Assembly: GCA_028829895.1 (NCBI GenBank) | Contig: JALGAQ010000009.1 | Span: 3,472,001-3,536,000 of the forward strand | DNA from: Sinotaia quadrata | Taxonomy: Eukaryota; Mollusca; Gastropoda; Architaenioglossa; Viviparidae | Reading direction: 5' to 3' | DNA: 64,000 nt | In this document: positions 1 through 30,877 of the stretch, in pieces | How the letters are laid out: each line of letters opens with the position of its first letter | How positions within the stretch are numbered: position 1 is the first letter of the stretch | Program-made: the position numbers and the translations under genes | The notes under the pieces: generated by a model | Database searches by the model: none | What the model was told of the DNA's origin: nothing | Seen by the model: the letters and a program-made list of their open reading frames with translations, nothing else

Positions 1-73
1 NNNNNNNNNNNNNNNNNNNNNNNNNNNNNNNNNNNNNNNNNNNNNNNNNNNNNNNNNNNNNNNNNNNNNNNNN
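1..73. other. Assembly gap (N run)
   Basis: 73 N at the left edge; nothing can be read here. Confidence 0.99.
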
Positions 74-91
74 GTAGAATCACAAGAAAAA

Positions 92-504
92 TCAGATTTT
101 TCCTGTACCCAAAAATTGGCAATCGCACCCTTTGAAGAGCTAACATAATCTTCAGGCATAGTACCCGCTTTGGCAGGCAGAAAGGAGGGCACCTTAACCC
201 CTGAGGATTGTTCAACTGAAGACACAAAACCTCATACTGGGACCGTGAATAGATGAAATCATCCGATAAGTGTGGCATATGAGACGAAACAACACAGACC
301 CCAGCTTCAAGCGTCAAATCAAAATCAGTCGCAGGCTTCAAATCAGCCTCAGCCTTAAATGCTTCACCTGCAATCTCAGCAAGGTTCACTTCAGGATCAG
401 TTAATAACTCAGGTTCGGGTTCATGCAAAAATGCCTCTTCAAGTGCACATTCCTCCAAAAACTCAGATTCGCATAACACCAACGACTCAGCCCCTTCGAC
501 GTCT
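92..504 (-). mobile_element. Second copy of BEL/Pao acidic segment
   Basis: On the minus strand this stretch reads as an acidic coding segment containing EVNLAEIAGEAF and SSHMPHLSDDFI. It is clearly homologous, by eye about three quarters identical, to 1981-2390, which reads EVNLYEIAGEAF and LSHMLPLSDDFI. The conserved reading frame in both copies suggests they descend from translated sequence. It lies beyond the end of the minus-strand Pao-like element, so it is either part of a neighbouring copy cut by the gap or a tandem duplication. Function of the segment is unknown. Confidence 0.6.
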
Positions 505-1560
505 GTAGAAAAGATTTTACCAGATAAACGATTCCTCTGCCAAGTAAGTATTGCAAGCCGGGAGATATGCGCAAAATCGATACCAATCAAGAACCAAGTT
601 TCTCGACGGAAAAGTTTATGCGATTCTGTGAGATAAAATAATAATAACTGTACAAAACACAAACGTCAAAGGTTTGAACACACACTCCGAGACCTCTTGA
701 AAGTTGGATTGCTTTCTGTTTACGGATACAACTATAAAGAGTTAGTAAAATACAATATTCAACGGGCCACTTACTCAGGACAGCAAGACTCACACAAACG
801 CCGGTAAACGACCAATACAATTTGTAAGTGGCAGCCGAGTGGTGGGGGTTGGACGGAGTGTTTTAGTGCTGAAATGTGCAGAAATAGAATGGCCGAGTAA
901 TTGCCGATGGGTTTGTGGTTGACATAGCACGTTAACACTAAGCACAGGGCAATACGCAAGAGAGAGAACACGATGGCGTCCGAACGAAGCGTATTGGCAA
1001 GATACAATACATAGCATAACAAGAGACATAATACAATTAACAGACAATAATAATACAGCTGCGACATCTTAATATAGTCTCTGTTATCCTTGGGTTCATA
1101 TCGTCGCGGCGGATGTACCTTATCTGAAAAGAGGGGAAAAGGGATAGGATGAATAGTATGTAGTTGAACAAGGGTGATAGATTGCCCTTACAAATTATGG
1201 AGTTAAACAAGGCGGCAGAACAGTAAATAAACAAAGGGTCAGGTCAATATGAGGCGGGGGTTATCAGCATGGGGAGTTGGGGTATGCACAGGAGAACTTC
1301 TTTACACCGCCCACCTTATCGGTCACGATTTCAGCTCTCTTTGGACCTGGTTCAATGTCCCTCTAAACCTCACCCCACCGAGCTAGACTTAAGGATATCA
1401 CCACACCCACGTCTTCTCCTTACATTGGCCTAGCTGAAGTAGTACTATTATAACTGTTGCTACAACAGCATAGGCCAATCCCCTAAGGACTCGGATTGCG
1501 ATAACCGACCTCCCCCCTACAACAGCGGGAGCCAGCCCCTAAGAGACTCGAGCGACTACA
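505..1560. repeat. Non-coding flank of Pao-like element, possible LTR
   Basis: No convincing coding sequence. About 100 bases at 560-660 (around tgcgcaaaatc and ttatgcgattctgtgagata) resemble 4388-4480 (tgcgcaagtc and ttatgcgattctatagcata). This is what LTR or leader sequences flanking the minus-strand Pao-like element would look like. The similarity is short and imperfect, so the LTR reading is inference; exact LTR ends could not be set. Confidence 0.3.
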
Positions 1561-2460
1561 ACCAACGTGCATCTCGCAGCCTTCTGTTAAACACGTCCTT
1601 CTTATTGCATCGCGTTAACCCCAAATGAAGATCAACAGCATCACATCTTGATGATTTTAATTTGCCATAATATTGTGAGGCATGTGGGCGTGGCAATTCC
1701 TCGCTCGATACAACATGTCGAGGTAGCACAGACTGAATTACATCGGGACCTGAAACGTCGAACGTGTAATCAATGAGAGCGTCTGAGAGTGGCGAATTTA
1801 TGGAAGATTCCTCAAACATTATGTGCAGAAAGTAAATCTGAGTCGAGAGCAGCACCAGGGCTACATTCTGGAGAAAATTGTCCCAAAGGATCGAAATAAA
1901 GTCGCGTGGTACCGGTTGTCCCAAAGCGATGAGAGTCGAACGGCTTAGAAATATCGCTTAATCCCGCGGTACATTCACTAGAAAAATGATATTCTTCCTG
2001 TAACCCAACGTTGGTAATCACGTCCTTCGAAGAGCTAACATCATTATTAGGCATAGTATTTGCTTTGACAGTTAGAAAAGAAGGCACTTTAACCCTTGAG
2101 TGCTGCACAACTGAAGACAAGCAACCCTCCTTCTGGAACCGTGGAACGATGAAATCATCCGATAAAGGTAGCATATGAGACAAAACAACATAGTCACCAG
2201 CTTCAAGCATCAAATCAAGATCAGCCTCAGTTTCAAATGCCTCACCTGCGATCTCATAAAGGTTCACTTCAGGATCAGTTATTCACTCAGATTTGGGTTT
2301 ACGCAAAAGTGCCTTTCCAAGTGTCCCTTCCTCTAAAACTTCAGACTTGCATGGCGCCAACGACTCAGCCACTGCGCCATCGGTAACTTCAAATTCCGCC
2401 TCATGCAATACTTTCCGATGCCGTTGAATAGATGAGTCGATCTGAATGGCGTTCACCTTG
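1560..2460 (-). pseudogene. BEL/Pao-like acidic segment following the protease
   Basis: Minus-strand coding remnant in two overlapping open stretches: 1812-2267 (151 residues, with EVNLYEIAGEAF-type sequence just upstream) and 1556-1924 (122 residues, ending in RRLRDARWL). It is acidic, has no recognisable catalytic motif, and directly follows the protease-like region at 2461-3160 where a reverse transcriptase would be expected in a BEL/Pao element. No RT motif (such as a YVDD-type box) is visible anywhere between 1560 and 2460. Homologous to 92-504. Either a lineage-specific extra domain or unrelated sequence joined by a deletion of pol. Confidence 0.45.
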
Positions 2461-3160
2461 CTGTCTCAACTAGCCGTTGGACTCATCGGCCCTAACAAGA
2501 TCCAGTCCAACATGGTGTGCACCGCGTACGATTCCTTCGGTTTACCTGCACGACATTCTAGAGGCCGATGCGCGTCCGGCACGTCGGATCCTCTAAGGAT
2601 ATGGGTTTCCTAATCCACAAGGCACTATAGAGCAACGTTCTTTAGATGCTTCCATTTATGAACGTAATCACGAACCGGGAAAGAGGCACCTTCAATCATT
2701 AGCGTAGGCACCCTGAAGGCATTAGCAATGTCTACTCCACCTTCGCCGTTTGTCGAGGTTACTTTCTAGCTGCATTTGGTAGATTTGAGGGACGTTGAGC
2801 CTGGGACAGTTGAGATACTCAGAGACGGCTTAACTCCGTTGACACCAAGGGCTCGGGCTATCTTCTCGTCGTCAACGTAACGTCGGAGCCGTTAACAAAA
2901 ACGCGTTAACTACCAGTGTCTTCTTGGGACCTACTATGCGAATCGGTAGCACGCGTAAGAAGACCTTGCTGTCAGTGCCCGAGTTGGTCGAGCCACACGT
3001 GTTAACCTCAGGGCCGATATCTTTTTCGGGTCGTGAATAATGCAGCAAGCGGTGATGATGCGCTTTGCATCCGTCTGCTACGCAGTATTTGTCTACACAG
3101 CATACTTCGCACCTGTGACCTGTCCTGAGGCATACGACGCAGACCCCATAACGTCACACC
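2461..3160 (-). pseudogene. BEL/Pao retrotransposon gag knuckle and aspartic protease remnant
   Basis: Reading the minus strand from about 3150 downward gives a Cys/His segment, CVVCLRTGHRCEVC followed by DGCKAHHHRLLH, the hallmark knuckle region of BEL/Pao Gag-Pol. It is followed by a protease-like region: VLPIRIVGP, then a frameshift, NGSDVTL (a degenerate D-x-G-S active-site block), ARALGVNGV and, after more breaks, GSDVPDAHRPLECR and LDWILLGP. The order matches the retroviral-type peptidase of Pao elements. At least three frameshifts or stops interrupt it, so it is dead. Function when intact: processing of Gag-Pol inside virus-like particles. Confidence 0.75.
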
Positions 3161-4276
3161 GCAGACCACCTTTGAGTTAGGGTCATTGTTAGGAACGCGT
3201 GGCAGGACTCTAATTCATGAGGCTTTAGACAGAGTAGGCATGACACTTATCTTCCCACTGTCGCGAAGTGTCTCCCTTTCAGCCCTCCCAAGAGGATCTG
3301 GTGTCGAACCGTTTAAAGTTTCCTTGCGCATGGTCTCTTCTCTCCGCCGCCTTCGGGTTTTCCATGAATTTCCCGAACGCTCAGCGTCTTATACGAGCTT
3401 CTCTTTTGAAGAAGGCGTAAGGTCCGAGAAGGTCACGTCTTCATTCGCTTCTGCCTTCTTGGCGGCTAATTTCGCCCAACTACGCCTAGAGTCGTCAGGC
3501 AGCGTGTACACAATGCGTTCTAAATTCCTCAATTTGTTCAGCTCAGCTTCCCGCCAATTCTCTCAAAGGGCAAGCTTGCATTTTTATGACCAACCAGTTT
3601 AGCGAATCCTCGTCGTCGTGGTACCTCTTCTATCAGATACTGGAACTGCTGCATGAATTCCGAGTAATCTGTGGATTTCTGCGGCAGGTCCAAACGAGGC
3701 GGGTCGCCTCTGTACTGGGTAGGAGCGTAAGTGTTTTGAGGCGGCGTAGGCGACTGTATTACGTACCGTTGTACGTGTCGAAGCTCTTCGTTGACTTTGA
3801 CGTTGGGCAGAGCGGCAACCCTGAGAGACGTGCGTGTGTGGGCTGCGGTTTCTTTTTTCTGCTAAGAGTTCCTTCTTCTTTAAACGCAGTTGCCGCAACC
3901 TGGCCACCATTTCCTCTTCTATCTCGCTGAGATCTTCTTCGGGTGCTTCTGCAACTGGATGTTGTCCTTGCTTCGTTTTTGTCTGTTCAGATGCGTTCGA
4001 ATACCTCGAATAAGGTTTGTGCATGTCGTCGTCATCGTCGCTTAACACGTTATTGCTTAAACAGTAGGGAGACTTAGTGACTCTAAGAGGAACATCATCC
4101 CTACATGAGTCATGACACGAACTAGCCTTAGAACCAAAGGGAAATGAATTCGAGACTTGCCCAGTCTTCTCAAGCGTCTCGCGTTCCTCCGATACAAAAT
4201 TGCAGTTGGCGGAAGACATTGTCCGATTTCTTTGCGAGCCAAATGGTTCATATCCAAACCGAGTTTTGGATAACAC
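3161..4276 (-). pseudogene. BEL/Pao-like gag N-terminal region
   Basis: The longest open stretch (3599-4276, 225 residues) is rich in Ser, Arg and acidic residues. It contains a charged helix, SEIEEEMVARLRQLRLKKKE at about residues 115-135, likely coiled coil, as is usual near the N-terminus of Pao Gag. It lies immediately upstream, in minus orientation, of the knuckle/protease remnant. Between 3186 and 3599 the minus frame is broken by several stops. Assignment rests on position and composition rather than on a diagnostic motif. The + strand frames over the same bases are shadows. Confidence 0.5.
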
Positions 4277-5305
4277 GGATTCTGAACAGCACGGAGGCCG
4301 TTACCTTCACGTATTGATCCGAAGGGTGTCTTCGAGAATTGTAACTCTTATCCGTTGATAAGAGCCTCAGAATTTTGATAAACCTGGAGACATGCGCAAG
4401 TCCCAGCCAACAAGAATACGTTTATTCTATCAGAACTCGTTATGCGATTCTATAGCATAATAAACAATAAAAATATATATTTCCTCAAAGGTTCACATTA
4501 ACAGGTAAGGTCAATGCAAAGAAAAGGACTAGCAATAGCGAAATGGTTATCAACTCGGAGCAAACGCTCTTTGCACTCAATCCTCACACTGTACAAGTCA
4601 AACTGAGTAAACGTAATGGCGTGAGCCAACAATAAACAAAGGTCAGAGACTAATAGCAGTCAGGGTAATGGTAATCACACGGTTGGGGCTTGTCGTGGAA
4701 TGTATGGGAATGAATGGCGGATTCTTCTACATCTTCAACTTGGCTGTTAAGGTTTGAATGAGCTTAGTATATCATATCAAACTTCAGGAAGTAACAATTT
4801 GTATCGAACAATCATTCTCGCCCTAATCTGTGTGTACGTTTCCCTCGAGTGACGCGGATACCAAATCTTCGTCCAAAATTGTCAAACTTCAAAACAACGA
4901 AGACTGCGTATTATTCGGTTCTATTACAATAAAATCATTAATAAACAAACCAACCTCAAATATAGGGGAACCGCTCAAAACAACTGATATTACTAGCGGG
5001 ACAGACCCGATAAATGCCTCAAATTAGATTCAAAGGTAGGGTAAGCAAATAGAGGGAGAATGTTACCTTCAATGACAAAGTGCACAAGACTCGCGTGAGC
5101 TGCGCGTTGTCCAAATCAAACGAATAACAAAACCATGAAGGTCATAGGAAAAAACCACAAGAGGACAAGGACAAGTTTGGGGAGTTTGGGGGGAGGGAAT
5201 TAGCTTACAGACGACCATGGGTAGAAGAATTTCATTTGACATAGGAATAAATTGTACACTGTGATTATTTTACAAAAGAGCGGCTTCACTATTCTTACCG
5301 GGATA
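4277..5305. other. Non-coding stretch, possible 5' LTR of the Pao-like element
   Basis: No gene seen. The first part (4388-4480) shares about 100 imperfect bases with 560-660, as noted there. The remainder up to the LINE tail at 5306 is AT-rich single-copy-looking sequence. Confidence 0.35.
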
Positions 5306-5322
5306 ATTCATTCATTCATTCA
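5306..5322 (-). repeat. (GAAT)n tail of the CR1-like LINE
   Basis: Four ATTC units on the + strand, i.e. a short GAAT-type repeat at the 3' end of the minus-strand LINE at 5323-8489. Short tandem tails rather than poly(A) are typical of CR1-clade LINEs. This places the 3' end of the insertion. Confidence 0.7.
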
Positions 5323-5434
5323 TATGTAGAAAGCAGTAGGAAGTATTCCTGTGTACGCCTCATCTCGGCTATCTTGACTGGCAGACTGACATTGTTGGCG
5401 ACCGCGAGATGTAGGTGCTTGGTTGCGAGACAGG

Positions 5435-5761
5435 TTAGCAGGCTGAATCATCCTTGGCTTTTGCTCGAGTAAACGCGTCTAACGCCGCTTTGAAAGCAGG
5501 GATGGAAGTGGCGTTTACAACTGAAGCTGGAAGGGCGTTGCAGATGGGTACCGCTCTGCACGAAAGGCGATACTCGTGCGGAAGGCCGTCCGAACGTTTG
5601 ACTAACAACTTGTATTTGTGTCCCCTGGTGGGGTCGTCAGTCGCTCTAGTGAGAAAATCCTGTAAGTCTTGAAGTTCTCCAAGAACAACGATTCGGAACA
5701 GGAAGATGAGATCTCCTCGGATACCCCTTTGTTCCAAGGTGAACAGATTAGGTGCCGGCAT
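5435..5761 (-). pseudogene. CR1-like LINE: C-terminal tail
   Basis: Residues include LEQRGIRGDLIFLFRIV and CNALPASVVNATSIPAFKAALD, the conserved end of CR1/jockey ORF2 (an RRxRGDLI-like block, then WNxLP-like and FKxxLD). The Trp expected before NALP is a Cys here. A frame break separates it from the RT. Confidence 0.8.
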
Positions 5762-5930
5762 CGTTCGTCATAGTGCAAACCCATCAGCTCAAGTATCATT
5801 CTCGTAGCCAATGTTTGAACAGAATCCAGACGAGCAATTTCATTTTTGTGATGGGATAGCAGGCAGGTCCTCCATACTCAAGAACAGTGCGTACGAGCAT
5901 AGTGTACAGTTTGATAAATATTTTCGGCGA

Positions 5931-6994
5931 TCACAGCATGAAGGAACGACGGAATTTCCAAAGCGTACCAAGTCCCGCAATCCACGCTTTGTTGGTGTGG
6001 TCGATGGTTTTCAGGTCATCACGTACAACTACCCCGAGATCCGTGATGGCAGATACAGCATATATTCGACCGCCATGCATTGAGTATTCAGTGTTATGCG
6101 CCAATCCCACCATAGCTAGTAGGTAGGTTTTCTTCGGGTTTATCGGACGACGGTTATCCAAAGCCCATTGGGATATCCTGTTTAGGTCCTCCTGGAGATC
6201 TACCGCATCGCTGGAGCTATTTATTTCCCGCCATATCTTTAGGTCATCCGCAAACAAAAGACATTTGGATGTTATGATCTTTGGCAGGTCGTACACAAAT
6301 ACGGCGAACAGTCTGGGTCCAAGTACCGCACCCTGAGGCACCCCGGAGGTAGCGATATCTTCGTCCGATGACGTGTCCCCTACTTTGACGCGCCATAGGC
6401 GATTCTTGTGATAGGCCTTAATCCATTGTAGGATCTTTCCCTGAACAGCTAGCGCTTCTAGCTTCAACAGGATGATCTCATGGTCGACCTTATCGAATGC
6501 CTTACTGAAGTCGATAAGCACAGCGTGAATTGGAGTCCTCCTTTCGCGTGAGCTACACCAGTCTTCTCTAGACGTCATCAGGTTTTAATGCAAGATTTCC
6601 CTTGCACGAATCCATGCTGCTGCAGAGAGAACAACTTGTGTCGCTCTAGGTGCTTGTCTATCTCCATCCGAATAATCCGCTCCAGCACTTTGATGAGAAC
6701 GGATGTCAAGCATACTGGCCTGTAATTAGTTGGATTCGTCTTATTTCCCCCCTTGAATATGGGTTTGATGAAGCCCGTCTTCCAGTTCAACGGCAGTTTG
6801 CCAGTGTCTAGTGAACAGCGGAAGATATCCGTCAGGAGGGAGGCGATTTCCGGAGCAAGTGCTTTCAGGAAAAAGGGATGTATATCGTCCGGACCTGGGG
6901 CTTTGTGAGGGTTCACTGACCTCAGAAGGCATTCAACTCGGGCAACAGAGAACGCAACATCGTTAAGAGGGGTTGGAGGAGTCAGTGGGAACAA
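5931..6994 (-). pseudogene. CR1-like LINE: reverse transcriptase
   Basis: Two open stretches joined by a frameshift at about 6578. The first (6578-6994) carries the N-terminal RT blocks: HKAPGPDDIHP, KPIFKGG and NYRPVCLTSV. The second (5931-6578) carries block A (LIDFSKAFDKVDH), block B (SGVPQGAVLGP), block C with the catalytic pair (LLFADDLKIW) and block D (NPKKT). The enzyme copies the LINE RNA onto nicked DNA. The catalytic residues are intact; the single frameshift between the halves is the main damage. Confidence 0.9.
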
Positions 6995-7112
6995 CGAGCG
7001 CTGAATCTGCTGTCCATTGCCGTTATTAGTCTGAGAGTATGCCAGGCTATACTGCTTTGCGAAAATCAGCGCCTTTACGGAATCGACTTGAGCTAGTTGA
7101 CCATCTCCGTAC

Positions 7113-7403
7113 TCAATATCCGGAATCCCACGTCTTAATCGTAGCCTTCGATTTGCTTATCCATAAAGCTTCGTCGGGTGTGTTGACTCCCCCAAAAAGC
7201 AGACATCCCTCGTTCCTCGGCCTGCACTTTTGGGCTGCAGCTTTGCGTTTGCTTCTTATGCGCTGGTAGGCTAAGTAGTCAGCGGCTGAGCCGGAATACG
7301 TGAAATGGTCCCATGCACGCTTCCGGTCCTTTATTAGGCAAAGGATATTTCGGTCCATCCAAGGCGGTCTTTTGATAGTGACCTGTTCTTCTAAGCGGAA
7401 CAT
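7113..7403 (-). pseudogene. CR1-like LINE: linker between endonuclease and RT
   Basis: Ninety-six residues containing KRPPWMDRNILCLIKDRKRA and, further on, YLAYQRIRSKRKAA. The pattern (PxW followed by basic K/R-rich helices) is the usual region between endonuclease and RT in CR1/jockey LINEs. It is in a different frame from the endonuclease upstream, with a break near 7404-7514. Confidence 0.7.
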
Positions 7404-7514
7404 GGCTGACGCGTAATGTATCTGTGTTCTCTAACAGAAGGTGTGACTGATCCTGTACACTTGTTAACTTTTCAGCGTCCCAGTTCATGTCCCAAGCATG
7501 TAGTTTTAGCACTT

Positions 7515-8489
7515 CTATGTCCGCTTTCCATAATTCAAAGTAGGTTTTGCCGGAACCCGCTTCTCTGCATGCTGTTGGAATAGGACTCGTAAGACTGCAT
7601 GGTCGCTGCCACCTGGAGGCTCATCCTTGATAATCTGACCAGCTAAATTCTCGTTTAAGGTGTAGATCAGATCAAGACAGGAATTTGTGCTTTGGACACC
7701 ATGTCGAGTTGGTCCCTGAACGTGCTGTATGAGTGCCAGTTCGGTCGCCAGATTGAGGAAACTTCTCTCGATGACAGATGAAGATGGGAAGATATCATAT
7801 GTTTGCCAATCGATGTGTGGAAGGTTGAAGTCCCCCATTAGGCACAAACTAGGATACCTCCCGAATTTGGCACTGGGCTCCATCCAATCAGTATCCGTGC
7901 TTCCAAGACTTCTATATATCACTGCTACGTAGTGCGCGTACCCGATGCAGAAATTATGGAGAGCCATAGCTGTTCTGTGAGGGATTCTGGGCGGGCGTGA
8001 CTGTATAATTTCAGCAGGCAAATGACTTGCCACATAAATTAGTACACCACCATAGGGACTGTCTGGTCTATCGCAACGAAAAATTTCGTATCTTTCAGTA
8101 CCAAGTTCTGCCTCCGATATGGTCTTGTGCAACCATGTCTCGATGACTCCGAAGAAGCTGAGCTGATTCTGAGAAAACCACTGTTTCAGTTCTTCTATCC
8201 TCGGAACCAGACTCCTTGCATTGGTATGACCAATCAAAGAAGAGCTGGAGAGCACGGCATCTCGGTGATTTTTGCCTGCCTTCTGTCTTCTCTTCAGCTC
8301 CTCGACTGCGGCGTTGTGCTTCTGTCGATATGCCACAGAGCGGTCAGGTTGCTGGGAAACGGCAGATCCTTTCAGTCGGTAATCTCTTGATAGCAGGAAG
8401 GTTACCGTGCTAGCCGAGTCTAATACAACCTTTAGAGGTCTTGGGCTGCCGGGGTATATTTTCCCTATCCTGAATAGTTGATGAAACAT
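7515..8489 (-). pseudogene. CR1-like LINE: ORF1-like segment plus endonuclease
   Basis: A 324-residue open frame. Residues 1-80 resemble the C-terminal part of CR1 ORF1 proteins (PGSPRPLKVVL, QPDRSVAYR). Residues 85-300 are an AP-type endonuclease with its motifs in order: NARS at 90-93, the catalytic Glu in ETWL at 117-120, YGGVLIYV at 146-153, GDFNLPHIDW at 219-228 and SDH at 295-297. The enzyme nicks target DNA to prime reverse transcription. All key residues are present, so this domain could still be folded, but the frame is broken before the RT. The continuous ORF1-endonuclease frame may be real or may come from loss of a stop. Confidence 0.85.
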
Positions 8490-8970
8490 GATAGACCGGC
8501 ATTCACCTTGTAGTAGTGTTCGGAAAACCCGCTATTCCATCGGCGTAGAAATATTTTTCGAAAAGGTCGTTCTCATCATCTTTAGTGACGAATAATTAAA
8601 CACACCTCATATATCGAAAGAAACCTAAATCCGCAGCACTAGCGCTATTAGAATAGTCAACCGTTAATGACCTAACCTTACTATAACACCGAGGTCTTTA
8701 ATCGCAGAACTCCTATGATTTTGATGCACTATATAAACTCTCTTGATTAAGTGAATGCCAATAAGGGGTTAAATTATGACTTGCTACGTCATATTTTCAT
8801 TTTCTCTTTTTGATGATTTGCTAGTGGATCAATTTTCGACCTGCATGTAGAAGCGCAAACTATGAACTTTGTGTTACTTCTGGTGACCGTTGGTTTGTAG
8901 AATGCCGTCGATTGTTGAAAACGATCATGATGCACCCGCTGAAATGAACAATTCAAGTGAGCTTTTATAA

Positions 8971-28482
<19,512 letters not shown>

Positions 28483-28991
28483 TCGACCAGAAGAGGAACC
28501 TAATAGTCTGGCAAGTTCCCCGTCTAAATTCTCTTCCCTCTAACTCTCAGACCAAGGAACCCGAGGTAAACTCGTCCGCCACTTCCTCCCCAACAACGTC
28601 TAGTGATTCAACTAGCACAACAGTTGATTCATCGTCGTCATCGCCCTCCTCATCCGCCTCTAGTCCATCGACTTTAACTTCGGCATCCAGCGACAGTGAT
28701 ATTATTGATCTGCTCCATTCGAATTCTGTTGCAGCTTTGAATAAGCAGACAGCGGATTCCGAGATGATTTTGACACACTGGACTAACGGACTCTGGTGTG
28801 GTTTTGTAAAGCCCCATACTTTTATCTCACCTACGGTACACATGCTTCCTGTGAACTTGATAATTTGTGTGTGTTCAACTCACCATCGTTTGAGACAAAA
28901 ATCTCATGGGACTAGTTTTCATTTCTCTAGATTTCATGTTAATTTTGTCATGTGGTTCGTCGGAGTTTATAAATGGTTACTGCTATTATAG
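28483..28991 (+). other. Ser-rich open stretch after the DCAF8 stop
   Basis: A frame from 28479 contains a low-complexity Ser/Thr/Pro run and then SDSDIIDLLHSNSVAALNKQ. It is either 3' UTR or the frameshifted end of DCAF8, whose tail is Ser/Asp-rich in other animals. No independent start or domain. I lean slightly to the frameshifted tail because three consecutive frames all give Ser/Glu-rich peptide. Confidence 0.35.
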
Positions 28992-29736
28992 TGCGTGTGT
29001 CATTCACTGTGCTTTCTTCATGACGTTTGGGTACTGCGGGGGCAGTGTTGAGTATCAACAACCCTACTGCTTACCTTACTTACTTTACTGCGGCTGTCTC
29101 CTTGAGGATGAGCCGGCTCCAATTTATGGAGTCTCGGGGTTTTCATACGGATGATGTCCCCTTCACCACCCTTCACTTTTTTAAGGACGCACCTCTAGCC
29201 TTTGTACATCCAAGTGCCGTCTACAAGGCAGCAGCCTAGATGGTTGCCGGTGGCCGTTGAAGGTTCATACGCCATTCGAAGCACGATGTGTTCCTCTGGG
29301 AATCCATGTATCCCATGCGGCATGAGAACCCTTTTGTGACGGGGAACCACAAGCCTATCATGGCGCCGTCATCAGGCTCATGCACTGTTTTATAAAGAAC
29401 CCGATTTTCAGTAGGAATCGACCACGCCCTGGTAGCGCCACCACCATGGCCCCGTTAGCCTATGCCACGATCGACCGTCGTAACAATGGTTGCCACTGTC
29501 GCACCACGATGAGGAGAGGATGGACTTTAACCCTACTGCTTGGACAAATATGGAAGATGATGGGGTTAGTTCTGCTCCGGGTCGATAGGGATTCATCGCC
29601 TTATATCCTCTAGGAGGAGTTATGTCATTTCTATGTTCCTTTACGGCACCAAACGTATTCTATTCTTGTTCGTCAGCTCACATGAGTAGTATAAGAGCTG
29701 TTGTCAATCTCGAAGATTTATACGGTTCACAATCCA
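28992..29736. other. Unassigned region after DCAF8
   Basis: No gene recognised. The segment around 29260-29300 (ggttcatacgccattcg) weakly echoes 33295-33312 (ggttcatacgcccttcg), so part may be an unidentified dispersed repeat. Confidence 0.4.
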
Positions 29737-30877
29737 TTACGGCGCCCTGAAGAAACAGGCCTGGCGCCAAACAAATCATGTACAGAAATGGGCATTGCGA
29801 GAAAATAAACAAGTTAGTAAACAAATAAATCCGTGGGAGATGGAAGAGGAAAAAAATGTAACAATTTTGTTTAAATGTTTTTTAAAGTTTTTTTATCTGC
29901 AGGTCGTTTTTGTTCTTTGTTCTTTCTTTTTTTCTCCTTTTTAGGGGGGACAGATGTAAAGGGAAACAGGGTGGATGAGAGAGAGGGGTCAGGTCACGGC
30001 ACGCCACTGATTTCTGTTCTGCGCCATGTCTTTCAACGTCTTCAGCCATTGAATCTCATCTGTCTTTCGGTCCCATCCTGACAATCGACAAGAGCCAACA
30101 CGAGCTAGATTTCTCGTTAGGTTCTTCATGCCTCGCCTCCAAGTCATGGTTTGACCGCCGCGTCGTCTCTTCCAGTCGGGTCCTGGAGAGCTCGTAAGGC
30201 ACGTTGAGGTAAGCGATGGGAAGACATACGAAGAACGTGCCCCAGCCAGCGAAGTCGGTGAAGCGAGATAATGTCGCTTAGGGGTCGACTATCTGTCCCT
30301 AGCAACGACGTCGTACGTCGTCATTACTCACATGGTGTTGCCATTGAATGTGAGCAATGCTTCGGAGACACGAACACGGAGAGTCGGTGATCATCTTCCG
30401 CGCGAAGTGGCCATGCTTCGCATCCATAGAGCAACACAGCACGTACAGTCGTGCGGTAGACTCTGCCTTTCAAGGCAAGACTTATGTTGCGTCTACGGCA
30501 AAGGTGCCTGAGGCTAACAAACGCCAATCTAGCTTTTGCTATCCGGAGGTCAACCCCGCTACCAATATCTCCACCCACTGGTGACGCAACTCCCCAAATA
30601 AATAAAGTGGTCTACGATTTCGAGCGGAACATCGTTTAGTGTGAGTACCGGCACAGGCTCTTGCCAGTCTTCCATAAGGACCTTACATTTGGTCGGTCCA
30701 AAATACATTCCATACCGAGATGCTTCAGTCGCTAAATGGTCCAAAACAATCTGAAGCGCCTGTGGATTCTCCCCGAGTAGAACGATGTCATCAGCATACT
30801 CTAAATCGGATACCCTGTTATGTGGGGATAGCTCAACACCACAGTTCTGAAGACCTTGAAGCGCTTTCTGGAGGACA

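Larger units (their letters stand above)
5323..8489 (-). mobile_element. CR1-like LINE, nearly full ORF2 length
   Basis: A 3.2 kb minus-strand non-LTR retrotransposon. In order it holds an ORF1-like N-terminal segment fused to an AP-type endonuclease (7515-8489), a linker (about 7113-7403), a reverse transcriptase (5931-6994 in two frames), a C-terminal tail (5435-5761) and a GAAT-type tandem tail. Frame changes at about 7500, 7100, 6578 and 5900 show it is no longer coding. It lies just upstream of the tentative first DCAF8 exon, in the opposite orientation. CR1 clade is inferred from domain order, motifs and tail; jockey-like is the main alternative. Confidence 0.85.

Noticed and set aside
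3186..3602. 138-residue + strand frame over the Pao-like gag
   Set aside because: A shadow of the minus-strand gag region, with no recognisable motif of its own.
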